A DNA stretch of 64,000 nucleotides from Kosakonia oryzendophytica (GCF_900094925.1 NZ_FMAY01000014.1:44514-108513), one strand, 5' to 3'; positions 11,201 to 20,124 are shown, counted from the first letter of the stretch. The notes: a model not told the origin generated them from the sequence alone. Program-made: numbers and translations.

Positions 11201-11980
11201 TTAACTCTCCACGGAACGAATGGCGGCATCCAGATTGTCCGGATGCAGATCGGCGTTCAGGAAGGCATCATCCGCAGGCAGATCGATCATCAGCTTGTAA
11301 ATGGCGCCAAACGCCAGCGTGCCGTGCTCCAGCTGGTAGTCCAGCAAATGACCGCCACCGCGGCGATCGTCGGTAATAAAGTGCTCGTGGTAACCCGCAA
11401 CGTTGATACCCTGCATATGCTGCGGTGTACGAAATCCCACCAGTACGCCACTGCGCTGGTTGAAGCGGAACACCGGTTGATCGTCGAGCACGTCGGTCAT
11501 GGCGCGGTAGGGCGGCGTCTGGCGCGGAACCGTGCGGGTATGGGCGTGACAAAAGTGGCCATCAATGCGCAGTGCACAAAAGAGATTGTCGGACGGGATC
11601 TGTTTATCGATGATGTCGTGCAGTTGCTGCCGACTGACAGGTTTATCAAACTGCTGGCGGTACTGTGGCAAAAACCAGGTCATGACCGCGAACGGTGTTT
11701 TCTGCTGCGGGCTCGCCTCCCGCGCACTGCCATCCGCCCGCAGCTGATAAACTTCACTGTTGAAAGCAATCAGCTCACCGTCCAATTCGTTAAAAGTACC
11801 GAGCCCAAAATCACCGTGGTCGAGCAACGCCTTGATCGTCGTCTCCCCCTCATACACCCCGCTGAGCAGCGCACTCATTAGCGATGTTTGATATATCACG
11901 CCATTTGGATTGTTTCTGGAAAAAGCACGAAATGTTTCTCGTAGATTTTCCTCACAACAACAATCATTTACATGAGTCAT
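11201..11980 (-). CDS. budA: Alpha-acetolactate decarboxylase
   Basis: Decarboxylates acetolactate to acetoin, diverting carbon away from acid end products. The 259-residue protein matches the Klebsiella enzyme in length. It has YQTSLMSALLSGVYEG at the N terminus, FGLGTFNELDGEL, and the zinc-binding pair in RHAHTR-like sequence (here CHAHTR), with a third His in the GYHEHF segment. The N-terminal CCCEE is a little unusual but lies outside the conserved core. First gene of the bud operon, divergent from budR over a 107-base gap, where the LysR-type regulator is expected to bind. Confidence 0.96.
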   Translation of the reverse strand: MTHVNDCCCEENLRETFRAFSRNNPNGVIYQTSLMSALLSGVYEGETTIKALLDHGDFGLGTFNELDGELIAFNSEVYQLRADGSAREASPQQKTPFAVMTWFLPQYRQQFDKPVSRQQLHDIIDKQIPSDNLFCALRIDGHFCHAHTRTVPRQTPPYRAMTDVLDDQPVFRFNQRSGVLVGFRTPQHMQGINVAGYHEHFITDDRRGGGHLLDYQLEHGTLAFGAIYKLMIDLPADDAFLNADLHPDNLDAAIRSVES

Positions 11981-12087
11981 CCTCTTTTCCCTCGCTGAGT
12001 AGTCGTTCAGAAAAGCTGATAAAATATTGACTCGCTTCAGCCGGGGATTCCAATATACAAAGCATCAGGGTTTGAGATGTTTTCGAT

Positions 12088-12957
12088 ATGGAACTTCGTT
12101 ATCTACGCTATTTTGTTGCCGTTGCGCAGGCACAACACTTCACCCGTGCCGCCGAAGTGCTGGGAATTTCCCAGCCGCCACTAAGTCAGCAAATCCGTCG
12201 TCTGGAGGAGGAAGTGGGCACGCCGCTGTTCTACCGATTGACGCGCGGTGTGGAACTGACCGAAGCCGGTGAGGCTTTCTATGAAGACGCGTGCCAGATC
12301 CTGGCGCTGAGCGATGCCGCGTTGGAAAAAGCCAAAGGCATTGCCCGGGGAATCAATGGCAAACTCTATTTGGGAGTGACCAGCTCTAACGCTTTCCACG
12401 GCAAAATATTTTCGGTACTGCAAAGGTTCAGAGACGACTACCCGCAGGTGTCGCTCTACCAGAAAGAGGACAATATGGCGACGCTGATGCAGGAACTGGA
12501 TGAGGGGTTGATCGATGTGGCGTTTGTCCGCTTACCCTGCGAGAACAGCAAGTCGTTCAATCTGAAGCTGATTGATGAAGAACCGATGATTATTGCGCTG
12601 CACCACACGCACCCGCTCTCCGCCAAAACAGAATTATCGCTGTTTGAGCTGCAAAAAACGCCGGTGGTGATCTTTCCGCAGGAGGTGGCGCCGGGGCTTT
12701 ACGAGCTGGTGTATAACGCCTGCCTGCGCGCGGGGATCAATATGGACGCTCAGCAGCAGGCATCGCAATTCGCGTCGTCTTTGAGCATGGTGGCGGCAGG
12801 CTTTGGCTTTGCCATCATTCCCCAGTCAATGGCGTGCATCAGCCATCCGCAGGTAACATTTCACCAAATGGAAGAGACGCTGAAGACCGATATTGCGCTG
12901 GCATGGCGGAAGTTTGAACGTTCCCCCGCCGTGCGGCGCTTTATCGACAACTTTTAA
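12088..12957 (+). CDS. budR: LysR-type activator of the butanediol operon
   Basis: Transcription factor of 289 residues with an N-terminal winged helix (MELRYLRYFVAVAQ, then SQPPLSQQIRRLEEE as recognition helix) and a C-terminal effector domain of the LysR type. The position, facing away from budA, is the usual place of BudR. In Klebsiella the homologue activates budABC in response to acetate, acidity and low oxygen; that role is carried over by homology. The gene ends eleven bases before the convergent stop codon of the yeaR paralogue. Confidence 0.92.
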   Translation: MELRYLRYFVAVAQAQHFTRAAEVLGISQPPLSQQIRRLEEEVGTPLFYRLTRGVELTEAGEAFYEDACQILALSDAALEKAKGIARGINGKLYLGVTSSNAFHGKIFSVLQRFRDDYPQVSLYQKEDNMATLMQELDEGLIDVAFVRLPCENSKSFNLKLIDEEPMIIALHHTHPLSAKTELSLFELQKTPVVIFPQEVAPGLYELVYNACLRAGINMDAQQQASQFASSLSMVAAGFGFAIIPQSMACISHPQVTFHQMEETLKTDIALAWRKFERSPAVRRFIDNF

Positions 12958-12967
12958 CCCCGGCGCG

Positions 12968-13324
12968 TTAGCCGTGCCGGGTGTTCACCACCTGCCCGAT
13001 GCCTTTGCCTTCTAACGCTTCATTGGGATCGGCAAAGAAATCGATATTGAAATAGGTATCGTCCGTCAGCAGTTCGATATGATGCCAGTGCTGCGGCGGA
13101 CTGATGCCAAAGTGTCCTGCTTCGATCACCACTTCACTTTCCGGCGTGGTGTCATGCTCATTCGCGAAACCGAAATATTTCACTGCTCCCTGCATCACCG
13201 ATAGCCGGCCGTACACGCCTTTTTTGGTGTTGTGGTGGGTTAACAGCGCATGCGGCACCGTCTCTTTCGTCCAGAACGGGGTGGAGCGGGTGTGGCGAAA
13301 ATGCACAGGAATACCTGATGCCAT
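12968..13324 (-). CDS. YeaR-like DUF1971 cupin, second paralogue
   Basis: A 118-residue single-domain protein of the DUF1971 family, which includes E. coli YeaR and the N-terminal part of some TehB tellurite-resistance proteins. Start chosen at ATG 13324 because AGGAGG lies just before it; longer readings run into the preceding gene. Visible signatures: HTRSTPFWTKETVP, GVYGRLSVMQGAVKYFGF, and the cupin metal-type motif PPQHWHHIE. The C terminus carries about eight residues more than the first paralogue. Third gene of a three-gene run with the double YoaG gene and yeaR; spacing to the preceding stop is 16 bases. E. coli YeaR is induced by nitrate and nitric oxide; its reaction is not established. 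Confidence 0.88.
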   Translation of the reverse strand: MASGIPVHFRHTRSTPFWTKETVPHALLTHHNTKKGVYGRLSVMQGAVKYFGFANEHDTTPESEVVIEAGHFGISPPQHWHHIELLTDDTYFNIDFFADPNEALEGKGIGQVVNTRHG

Positions 13325-13340
13325 GGGAACCTCCTCGGTA

Positions 13341-13679
13341 TTACCAACCGCAGACGTTGGTTTCTTCATCGGATTCGTAGCCACGCACAATATTAATCAG
13401 CTCTTTAACCGAATCGGCAGCGTTTAGCGGGTCTTTTAATTCATTAATACTGGTAAAATCTTTATCTACGGATACACCGTTATTGTTATTGGTTACCGTC
13501 AGGACAATCTCACTGGCATTATTTTTAGCTTCAGAAAGCCGTGCCACGAGTTCCATTACGGCCTGGACTGCCACATCCGGAACATATAACGACATCGGTT
13601 TCAGATACACTTTTTCTTCGGTTTCATTGTTGCTGCGGTTAGATACCGCTAAAGAATAACCTTTATTTTCAATGGTCAT
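13341..13679 (-). CDS. Tandem YoaG fusion (two YoaG-like domains in one chain)
   Basis: A 112-residue protein (ATG at 13679, GAGG upstream). E. coli YoaG is only 60 residues and, as I remember it, ends in DVCGW and contains VTVTNNSNGVSVD and PMTLLVPEVA. Here both features appear, but split over two copies. Residues 6-50 carry YSLAVSNRSNN and LKPMSLYVPDVAVQAVMELV, and residues 57-112 carry IVLTVTNNNNGVSVD, AADSVKELINIVRGY and the ending NVCGW. The first copy lacks the Cys-Gly-Trp tail; the second lacks the PM-LYVP helix entry. E. coli YoaG was solved as a homodimer, so this chain could be a covalent, asymmetric dimer. It lies ten bases after yeaR and sixteen before the second yeaR copy. The function is unknown even in E. 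coli. Confidence 0.8.
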   Translation of the reverse strand: MTIENKGYSLAVSNRSNNETEEKVYLKPMSLYVPDVAVQAVMELVARLSEAKNNASEIVLTVTNNNNGVSVDKDFTSINELKDPLNAADSVKELINIVRGYESDEETNVCGW

Positions 13680-13689
13680 AATGAATACC

Positions 13690-14022
13690 TCAACCTTCAA
13701 TCAAAATTTTCGGGTCAACATAGAAATCCACGCTGAATATCGTGTCATCGGATAATGCCTCAATGTTGTGCCATTTCTCCGGCGGGAATACACCAAATTC
13801 TCCGGCGTTAATGGTCAGCGTTTCCACGGGCTCGGGGCTGGTTTCATCGGCGTAGCCGTAATAGCGGATCGCCCCTTGTAGAACACTGAGTCGTGGATAG
13901 ACGCCCTGCCGGGTACCGGCATCAAGATGACGTTTCCAGATGGACGCCGGCGCGGTCTCTTTGGTCCAGAACGGTGTGGTGCGGGTGTGGACATAGTCCA
14001 CGGGTATCGCAATACGTTGCAT
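13690..14022 (-). CDS. yeaR: YeaR, DUF1971 cupin protein
   Basis: A 110-residue single-domain protein very close to E. coli YeaR in its motifs: DYVHTRTTPFWTKETAPA, RQGVYPRLSVLQGAIRYYGYADE and FPPEKWHNIEALSDDT. Start at ATG 14022, with GAGGATG a few bases upstream. In E. coli yeaR and yoaG form one operon that is activated by nitrate through NarL and repressed by NsrR, and relieved by nitric oxide. Here it heads the same operon with an altered yoaG and a second yeaR. It faces the flavin-reductase-like gene, and an NsrR-like palindrome lies about 55 bases upstream of the start. The biochemical role is unknown. Confidence 0.9.
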   Translation of the reverse strand: MQRIAIPVDYVHTRTTPFWTKETAPASIWKRHLDAGTRQGVYPRLSVLQGAIRYYGYADETSPEPVETLTINAGEFGVFPPEKWHNIEALSDDTIFSVDFYVDPKILIEG

Positions 14023-14076
14023 GTTTCATCCTCATGGTTCTCAGCAAACGGCGCCTGCCGGGAAGGTAAAAAACAT

Positions 14077-14099
14077 ATGTTGCATATCATATGCCTGTT
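14077..14099. promoter_or_regulatory. Candidate NsrR operator
   Basis: An 11-1-11 palindrome centred on C14088, with half-sites ATGTTGCATAT and, inverted, AACAGGCATAT. Each agrees at eight of eleven positions with the NsrR half-site AAGATGCATTT as I recall it; the centre GCATAT-C-ATATGC is perfect. It lies between yeaR and the divergent flavin-reductase-like gene, where E. coli yeaR is also NsrR-controlled. The match was made by eye. Confidence 0.5.
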
Positions 14100-14232
14100 T
14101 TATAAATTTGTGGACCACTTTTTTAGTGGTTATTTTTATGGGTTTTCAGTACTCAGAAAGGGTTATTGAAAAACATGCTATCGAGGGGAAAAAATAGTCA
14201 TTAGATTGTTTAAAAAAGGTATCAAAGACATC

Positions 14233-14820
14233 ATGAAAAACAAATCAAAGTTGAATTCATTTTATTATGGCTTCCCTGTATTTTTAGTTACCACGCAAGA
14301 TAGTAATGGCAACACAAATATTTCCGCCGCTTCATCCTCTATTTCCCTTGGCGAAAAGCTGATTATTGGCATCAGCAAAGGAAGTAAAACCTGGCATAAT
14401 TTGATGGCAGGTTCCGATGCCGTAATTAATATTCCCGATCACACCCAGTGGGAGAAAGTCGAGCAAATTGGCAGACTGACCGGCGGTGATACCTTGTCGG
14501 AAGCACAAACCAAATGGGGCGTTGAGATTTGCCACGATAAATTCAGTAAAAGCGGACTGCACGCCGAAGCATCCGTGGACGTCGCACCGCCGCGCATTGC
14601 AGAATGCCCGATTCAGGCCGAATGTCGGTTAGTGAGCACCAGCGATAAAGGGCGCTTTATCCTCGCCGAGCTGGATATTGTTAACCTGTGGGTTGACGAT
14701 CATCTGTTGGGGGAAAACGGCATGGTGGATTCCACCAAATGGAAGCCGCTGATTTTCAATTTCCGCGAGTACGACACCGTCGGCAGCGCACTGGGTTTTA
14801 ATGTGAAATACGGTCACTGA
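14233..14820 (+). CDS. Flavin reductase-like (FMN-binding split barrel) protein
   Basis: A 195-residue protein from ATG 14233 (a TTG at 14206 would add nine). The N-terminal half, with FPVFLVTTQDSNGNTNISAASSS, LIIGISKGSKTWHNL and DAVINIPDH, is the pattern of the flavin reductase / flavoredoxin domain, which binds FMN between two chains. The C-terminal half has CPIQAECRL and a hydrophobic end. It is likely a small cytoplasmic flavoprotein; electron donor and acceptor cannot be told. It is divergent from the yeaR operon across about 210 bases holding the NsrR-like palindrome and a second inverted repeat (ACCACT-5-AGTGGT, 14114-14130). A link to nitrosative stress is inference from that context only. 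Confidence 0.75.
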   Translation: MKNKSKLNSFYYGFPVFLVTTQDSNGNTNISAASSSISLGEKLIIGISKGSKTWHNLMAGSDAVINIPDHTQWEKVEQIGRLTGGDTLSEAQTKWGVEICHDKFSKSGLHAEASVDVAPPRIAECPIQAECRLVSTSDKGRFILAELDIVNLWVDDHLLGENGMVDSTKWKPLIFNFREYDTVGSALGFNVKYGH

Positions 14821-14831
14821 CCCGGCTTAAT

Positions 14832-14849
14832 GCCCCCGCAACCGGGGGC
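14832..14849. terminator. Hairpin between convergent genes
   Basis: Stem GCCCCC and GGGGGC with a six-base loop, twelve bases after the flavin-reductase stop and ten before the pectinesterase stop. Only three T follow on the plus strand, so termination strength is uncertain. Confidence 0.6.
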
Positions 14850-14859
14850 TTTAACGCGT

Positions 14860-15942
14860 TTACTCCAGCAACCCTTTATCCCAATCGGCGAAGATGGCGG
14901 CGAGAGAATATTGTGCAGCATCGGCTGCGCTTAGCTGATATCTTTCGCCTCCCTGCCCGGCCCCTGGCCCGCGGTTTGCGGACTCGTAAAAGCGGCTATC
15001 TTCAGGATAAAACCAGATCTTCTCCCCCGCTTTGTCTTTGCCGGACATTTTGTCCCAACCGTAGATATGATCGTCAATGTCGCAGTTGATAAAGGCCGCC
15101 AGACCGATCGCGTTCGGATCGGCATAACGCCCGTCGCTAAATTGCGTCGTTGGGTGCCATGGTCGCCCAAGCGCAAAGCTTTTCGCTGGTACGCCCGCCT
15201 CTTTGCTCAGCGTGCTGTTGATGATAAACAAGCCAAACTTCTCATCCGCCTGTGTGGCCGGAGCCATGATGTAGCCATACGGCGGGGCAGTGTCGTTACG
15301 GTTACGGGCAATGATCTCGCAGCGATCGAACACAGCGATGCCAGGGCCAAAGATAAAATCGACATGCCCGCTGACCTCACAATCAGTGAAATAACTGCGA
15401 CTGCCGCTCTTGCTGTAAAACGTGTCCTGGTACCCTTCCAGCCGGACATGACGGAAGCGCGCTTTGTCGACATTTTCCGACACCATTAACGCCACAGCCT
15501 GGGTATCCTTCAGCTTCTTCGCATCGCCATCCGGCAGCGCCGCATTGGCCGGGAAATCAAAGCTATTGCGGATGGTCAGATTCTCAATCGTCACATTATT
15601 GGCGCGGATCTCAACGGTGCTGGTACGCCCGGTGCCTAACTTCTGCCCGCTATCATCTAACGCCCCGGCGGGTGTGTTGGCTTCAATCTGGGTTAGCGTT
15701 TTCGACTCCCCTACCAGCGTGACGGGTTTTTCAATCACCAGCCGCTCATTCCAGCGCCCCTCTTTTATCAGAATACGCCACGGCGTGCCGCTGTCCGGTG
15801 CGGCCGCCAGCGCCTGGCGAATCGTGGCGAACTCGCCAGCCCTGGGTGAAACAGAGACCACGGCGTTCCACTCCGCCGCCTGGACGGAAACGCTTATGCA
15901 GGCTAATAGCAACGCGGACGCGGAACAGTACAGTGTTTTCAT
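14860..15942 (-). CDS. Pectinesterase, secreted or periplasmic
   Basis: Removes methyl groups from pectin galacturonate, preparing it for lyases. The 360-residue protein starts with a signal peptide (basic start, LYCSASALLLACISVSVQA, cleavage before AEWN). Carbohydrate esterase family 8 motifs follow in order: AGEFATIRQAL repeat opening, GYQDTFY with the first active-site Asp, GHVDFIFG with the second Asp, and LGRPW with the Arg and Trp of the active site. A Cys in the early signal region (LLAC) does not make a good lipobox, so secretion rather than lipidation is likely. No out or pel genes are near. Together with the hydrolases at 59-64 kb it points to a plant lifestyle. Confidence 0.93.
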   Translation of the reverse strand: MKTLYCSASALLLACISVSVQAAEWNAVVSVSPRAGEFATIRQALAAAPDSGTPWRILIKEGRWNERLVIEKPVTLVGESKTLTQIEANTPAGALDDSGQKLGTGRTSTVEIRANNVTIENLTIRNSFDFPANAALPDGDAKKLKDTQAVALMVSENVDKARFRHVRLEGYQDTFYSKSGSRSYFTDCEVSGHVDFIFGPGIAVFDRCEIIARNRNDTAPPYGYIMAPATQADEKFGLFIINSTLSKEAGVPAKSFALGRPWHPTTQFSDGRYADPNAIGLAAFINCDIDDHIYGWDKMSGKDKAGEKIWFYPEDSRFYESANRGPGAGQGGERYQLSAADAAQYSLAAIFADWDKGLLE

Positions 15943-16441
15943 CAGACTCTCCTTCGTGTTTTAACCTGTCAGCACGCGCGCTCAATTCTGGCGTCTGACG
16001 GCTCTGCGCGGTGACAATTGATGCAACGGCTTCCACTTCCGAGACCAGTCGGTCGGTTAACGGGGGTGATATTCGCGATATTCACGCGGTCTTTTTGCAG
16101 GGTAAACCGCAGTGAAGCCATGCAAGGGGCGCGAGGAGCATCACTGCACAGGCATGTTGATGGCCCGCCATTACCGGCAGGCAAGATAACGGTGCTTAAT
16201 CCCAAGAGGTATTGCATTGTCATTCTCCCGAAACAAGGGCTCCCGGCGATAGCTCGCCGATGTCATCCTGCGTGTCTGTTCCTGGAAAATGAGGCTCAAT
16301 AAAATGCCGGATGACGCCAAGCGGATCCGGCCAGAAGTCCGACCAAAAATATGTGCTTATTTTTATAGAGATACAAACGAAACGAAGTTTTACACATAAA
16401 GAAACATGGTTTTGAGATCGAATTCAAAAATATCACAATCG
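15943..16441. other. Intergenic region between pectinesterase and iron transporter genes
   Basis: About 500 bases with no convincing gene. An open frame at 16018-16302 on the plus strand has no ribosome site and no recognisable motif. The last 120 bases turn AT-rich. The pectinesterase promoter should lie in the first part; I could not identify a good KdgR site there. Confidence 0.6.
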
Positions 16442-16468
16442 AAAAAAACCCGGCGAACGCCGGGCTTC
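16442..16468 (-). terminator. Terminator of the ferric iron ABC operon
   Basis: On the minus strand CCCGGC, a four-base loop, GCCGGG and then seven T. It lies directly after the stop codon of the ATPase gene. Confidence 0.9.
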
Positions 16469-16471
16469 AGA

Positions 16472-17506
16472 TTAACGAGCAAACACGCGTGCAGGCCCAG
16501 TGATCTGCACATTGACCTGCATACCTGGCGACCAGGCAGCATCCGTCACGGTTTGCAAACTGAGGGATTCACCACTCTGTGCGAAGCGCAGCGTCAGCGA
16601 AGAGAGGTAACCGGCAAAATCGATCCCGACAATCTGCGCTTGTGGGGCCGCCTGCTGATTGTCACAAGGCAGAACGCGGATCTGCTCCGGACGCAACATG
16701 ATCCGTTTTGCACCGCACACCGCGGCACTGTCGACCGCCACCTCACCTAACAGGCAACGCGCCTTACCCTCAGCGACCTCCGCAGGGAGGATCAACGCAT
16801 CCCCTAAAAACAGCGCAGTTTCTTCATCCGTAGGTTGCGAATAGACCTCAAACGGTGACCCCACCTGAGTAAAACGCCCGTGGCGGATAACCGCAATCTG
16901 GCTGGCGAAGGAGAGCGCTTCTTTCTGGTCGTGCGTCACCAAAATCGACGCCACACCTGCCTGCGTCAGCAGTTCTGCCGTGGCCTTACGGGTCGCCGCC
17001 CGCAAGCCGGTATCCAGTGCCGAAAAAGGCTCATCCAGTAGCATCACTGCGGGCTGCTGCGCCAGCGCACGGGCCAGTGCCACACGCTGTTGCTGCCCAC
17101 CGGAAATCTCATGCGGCCAGCGTCGGGCCAGTTTCGCATCCAGAGAGACCATTGCCATCAAGGCCGCCACGCGATCGCGCTTCGCCTGGCGCGCGCCACG
17201 CAATCCCCAGGCAATGTTTTCCCCCACGCGAAGATGGGGAAATAACGCGCCTTCCTGCGGTACAAAACCAATGCGGCGCTGATGGGCCGGAACACACTGC
17301 CCGTCGGCGAATAACGGCTTTCCCTGCATCATAATCTGGCCGCTGTCCGGCGCATCAAACCCGGCTATCAGGCGCAGCAACGTGGTTTTACCGGAGCCGG
17401 ACGGCCCGACAATCGCCGTACGGCTGCCAGGTGGAATAGTCAGACTGACATCGTCCAGTACCCGTACGGCACCAAATGTTTTGGAAATATGCGTGAGTTC
17501 TAACAT
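16472..17506 (-). CDS. Ferric iron ABC transporter ATP-binding protein (FbpC/AfuC type)
   Basis: Cytoplasmic ATPase of 344 residues that powers ferric iron import. Motifs: Walker A GPSGSGKTTLL near residue 34, Q loop FVPQEGALFP, signature SGGQQQRVALARAL, Walker B VMLLDEPFSALD and the switch His in ILVTHDQKEAL. The remaining 110 residues form a TOBE-type regulatory domain, as in FbpC and SfuC. The start codon lies one base after the permease stop codon, so translation is coupled. A terminator follows. Confidence 0.9.
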   Translation of the reverse strand: MLELTHISKTFGAVRVLDDVSLTIPPGSRTAIVGPSGSGKTTLLRLIAGFDAPDSGQIMMQGKPLFADGQCVPAHQRRIGFVPQEGALFPHLRVGENIAWGLRGARQAKRDRVAALMAMVSLDAKLARRWPHEISGGQQQRVALARALAQQPAVMLLDEPFSALDTGLRAATRKATAELLTQAGVASILVTHDQKEALSFASQIAVIRHGRFTQVGSPFEVYSQPTDEETALFLGDALILPAEVAEGKARCLLGEVAVDSAAVCGAKRIMLRPEQIRVLPCDNQQAAPQAQIVGIDFAGYLSSLTLRFAQSGESLSLQTVTDAAWSPGMQVNVQITGPARVFAR

Positions 17507-17507
17507 C

Positions 17508-19082
17508 TTAAAGACCTGAAAGTTTTTGTGATTGCTTGTACAGCAGGCCGGTCAGCGGCAGTGAAATCAGGATCATCAGCGCGGCATAAGGCGCCGCTGC
17601 AACATAATCAATCTCGCTGGTCAGCGCCCAGAACCCCGTCGCCAGTGTACGGGTGCCAAGCGGTGAAAGCAGTAACGTCGCGGTAAGTTCATTACTCGCG
17701 CCAAGAAACACCAGCGCCGCAGCGGCCGCCGCGCCCGGTGCCGCAAGCCGTAACGTTACGCTGAGCAGTGCTCTGGCGGGTGTCGTACCAAGACTTTGCG
17801 CTACACGTTCCAGCTCAACCGGCGCTTGTGCAATACCGGCGCGAAGATTCACCAGCGCTCTGGGCATAAACATCAGCACGTAGGCAAGAAACAGCGTCAC
17901 TTCGGTCTGGTAAATCGGCCGGGCGTAATGGATGGTCACCGTCACCAGTGCCAGTGCGACAACAATTCCCGGTAGCGAGCTGGCAATGTAATTACAGCCT
18001 TCGAGCAGGCGAAAGGCAGGACGCGGATGACGTACGCTAAGCCAGGCCGTTGGGAGCGCAAAAGCGGTGGTGATTACCGCGCCGCAAAGCGCCAGAAAAA
18101 GCGTCTGGTGCAGAGAAAGCCACAAATCGGCATTATCCCAGCAGGCGACCCCACCTAACCATAACCAACGGGAAAGCACGACAAGCGGCGTGCCCAGCGA
18201 CAGGATCACGGCGCAAAGGCACACTAACAGCCCCAACGTACGGCCCCAACCGCCCAATTCATGTTGCTGCTGCTTACGCGCCGCGCCCGCGCCAACACGG
18301 GCATAGCGAGCACTGCCGCGCGCAGCGTTTTCCAGTAACAGTAACCCCAGGCAGCAGATTGCCAGAACGCCCGCCAGCATATTCGCCGCCGGGCCGCTAA
18401 AAGTGGACTGAAACTGGTCGTAAATGGCGGTGGTGAAGGTGTCGAAACGGATCATCACAAACAGGCCATATTCCGCCAGCAAGTGAAGTGCCACCAGCAG
18501 CGCACCACCGCAGAGCGCCAGCTTAAGTTGGGGCAACACGACGCGGAAAAAGATAAGCCAGGGCGGTGTTCCCAGCGAGGCGGCCACATCTTCCAGCCCC
18601 GGATCCAGTCGGCGCAACACGGCGGCCACCGGCATAGTGATAAACGGAAAATAGGCCAGCACGGAGATAAAAACCGCCGCCCAAAGCCCATTAAATGCAG
18701 GCGCAACGCTGACCCACGCATAGCTTTGCACGAATGCGGGAATGGCCAGCGGCGCGACCGCCAGAACCGACCATAGCCGTCGGCCTGGCAGCGAGGTCCT
18801 TTCGGTTAGCCACGCGATCGCCGTGCCAAGGACCACGCAGGCAGGCACGGCAATGGCGACCAACAGAAAGGTATTGCTCACCAGTTCGCCCACGCGGGGG
18901 CGGAAAATGAGCGCTTTAACGCTCTCCCATCCGGTGTCGATTCCCACAGCGATAACAAACCCCACGGGAAGTAAAGCAAGCAACGCGATAAAAAGGGCTA
19001 ACACCACTAACACCACCGGGGGACGGTGACGCGTGGTCTGGCTGGCCGCGGCGGTTGCCGCCGGAAGCGTTAAACTGGACAT
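17508..19082 (-). CDS. Ferric iron ABC transporter permease (FbpB/SfuB type)
   Basis: Inner-membrane channel protein of about 524 residues with two homologous permease halves, as in FbpB and SfuB; each half has several hydrophobic spans and a cytoplasmic EAA-type loop ([13 protein letters not shown] in the first, [15 protein letters not shown] in the second). I chose ATG 19082; a TTG at 19103 would add seven residues. It lies between the binding-protein and ATPase genes of one operon. The two EAA loops contact the ATPase. Confidence 0.9.
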   Translation of the reverse strand: MSSLTLPAATAAASQTTRHRPPVVLVVLALFIALLALLPVGFVIAVGIDTGWESVKALIFRPRVGELVSNTFLLVAIAVPACVVLGTAIAWLTERTSLPGRRLWSVLAVAPLAIPAFVQSYAWVSVAPAFNGLWAAVFISVLAYFPFITMPVAAVLRRLDPGLEDVAASLGTPPWLIFFRVVLPQLKLALCGGALLVALHLLAEYGLFVMIRFDTFTTAIYDQFQSTFSGPAANMLAGVLAICCLGLLLLENAARGSARYARVGAGAARKQQQHELGGWGRTLGLLVCLCAVILSLGTPLVVLSRWLWLGGVACWDNADLWLSLHQTLFLALCGAVITTAFALPTAWLSVRHPRPAFRLLEGCNYIASSLPGIVVALALVTVTIHYARPIYQTEVTLFLAYVLMFMPRALVNLRAGIAQAPVELERVAQSLGTTPARALLSVTLRLAAPGAAAAAALVFLGASNELTATLLLSPLGTRTLATGFWALTSEIDYVAAAPYAALMILISLPLTGLLYKQSQKLSGL

Positions 19083-19107
19083 AAAGCGCTCATGGTTATG
19101 CAATCAA

Positions 19108-20124
19108 TTACAGCAGACCGGCTTCGGTCATTAACTCTGTGACTTTTTGGCTGTTCAGGGAGGATGGTTCAACAGCAGGTGCATCTAACTGATCCAGCGG
19201 CACTAATTTTTCGTTGGAAGCAGCATGCTCGCCCACGGCATATTCAAATGCAGTGTTGGTACGCAGCATATCCTGACCGGTTTTGCCAGTGATCCACTTG
19301 ATAAACGCCTGCGCCTGTTTCGGATGTTTGCTGGATGCCAGCACGCCACCGCCAGAAATGCTGACAAATGCGCCAGGATCCTGGTGTTTGAAGTAGTGAA
19401 GCTGGGTGTTTTTACTGTTTTCGCCAGTTTTGGACTGATCAACAAAGTAGTAATAGTGATAGATCACGCCGCCATCAATCTGCCCGGCGTTCACCGCTTT
19501 CATCACCGTGCTGTTGCCTTTGTACGGTGTAAAGTTGGTTTTCATGGCTTTCAGCCAGTCGAGTGTGGCTTTTTCCCCTTTCAGTGACAGCATAGCACTG
19601 ACAATGGCCTGGAAATCCGCGCCTGACGGGGAAGCCGCCCAGCGGCCTTTCCATTCTGGTTTCGCCAGATCCATCAGCGATACCGGGAGCTGCGCATGGC
19701 TAATTTTGGACGGATTGTAGACAAACACCGTGCTACGTGCGGCGATGCCAATCCAGCGACCATGCGCAGGGCGGAAACGGGCAGGCACCTGTTTCAGCGT
19801 GTCGGCATCCAACGGTGCGAACAGCTTCGCATTATCCACCAGCGTCATCGCCGGGGAGTTTTCCGTCAGAAACACATCCGCCGGAGAGACACTGCCCTCC
19901 TGCACCAACTGGTTACCCAGCTCAGTATCGCCGCCGTTGCGCAGCGTGACTTTGATACCGGTCTCTTTGGTGAACTCATCAACCCAGGTTTTGGTCAGGT
20001 TTTCATGTTGCGCGTTATAAACAACGATACCGTCATCGTTATCCGCCGCCAGTGCAGCGGGGGCGGCTAAAACCGAAGAGATGACCAGTGCAAGCGAACA
20101 GAAAGGCAAAAAGCGATTCTTCAT
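19108..20124 (-). CDS. Periplasmic ferric iron-binding protein (FbpA/SfuA type)
   Basis: Captures Fe3+ in the periplasm and hands it to the permease. The sequence opens ATG AAA AAA GGA ATG AAG ATG; the AAGGA there is best read as the ribosome site of the third ATG (20124), giving 338 residues. A signal peptide follows (FLPFCSLALVISSVLAAPAALA, cleaved before ADNDDG). The body is a class of extracellular solute-binding protein with IVVYNAQHE at the start, and a run of three Tyr in IYHYYYFVDQ that agrees with the iron-ligand tyrosines of FbpA. First gene of the operon; a Fur-like site lies 70 bases upstream. Confidence 0.9.
   Translation of the reverse strand: MKNRFLPFCSLALVISSVLAAPAALAADNDDGIVVYNAQHENLTKTWVDEFTKETGIKVTLRNGGDTELGNQLVQEGSVSPADVFLTENSPAMTLVDNAKLFAPLDADTLKQVPARFRPAHGRWIGIAARSTVFVYNPSKISHAQLPVSLMDLAKPEWKGRWAASPSGADFQAIVSAMLSLKGEKATLDWLKAMKTNFTPYKGNSTVMKAVNAGQIDGGVIYHYYYFVDQSKTGENSKNTQLHYFKHQDPGAFVSISGGGVLASSKHPKQAQAFIKWITGKTGQDMLRTNTAFEYAVGEHAASNEKLVPLDQLDAPAVEPSSLNSQKVTELMTEAGLL

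Noticed and set aside
14114-14130. NarL site for yeaR
   Set aside because: ACCACT and AGTGGT are inverted with five bases between; the NarL arrangement has two, and the heptamers do not match well.
16018-16302. 94-codon open frame upstream of the pectinesterase
   Set aside because: No ribosome site and no recognisable domain; interrupts a probable promoter region.
16377-16395. KdgR-like site (GAAACGAAGTTTTA)
   Set aside because: Spacing and symmetry are poor and it is about 430 bases from the pectinesterase start; more likely chance in AT-rich DNA.
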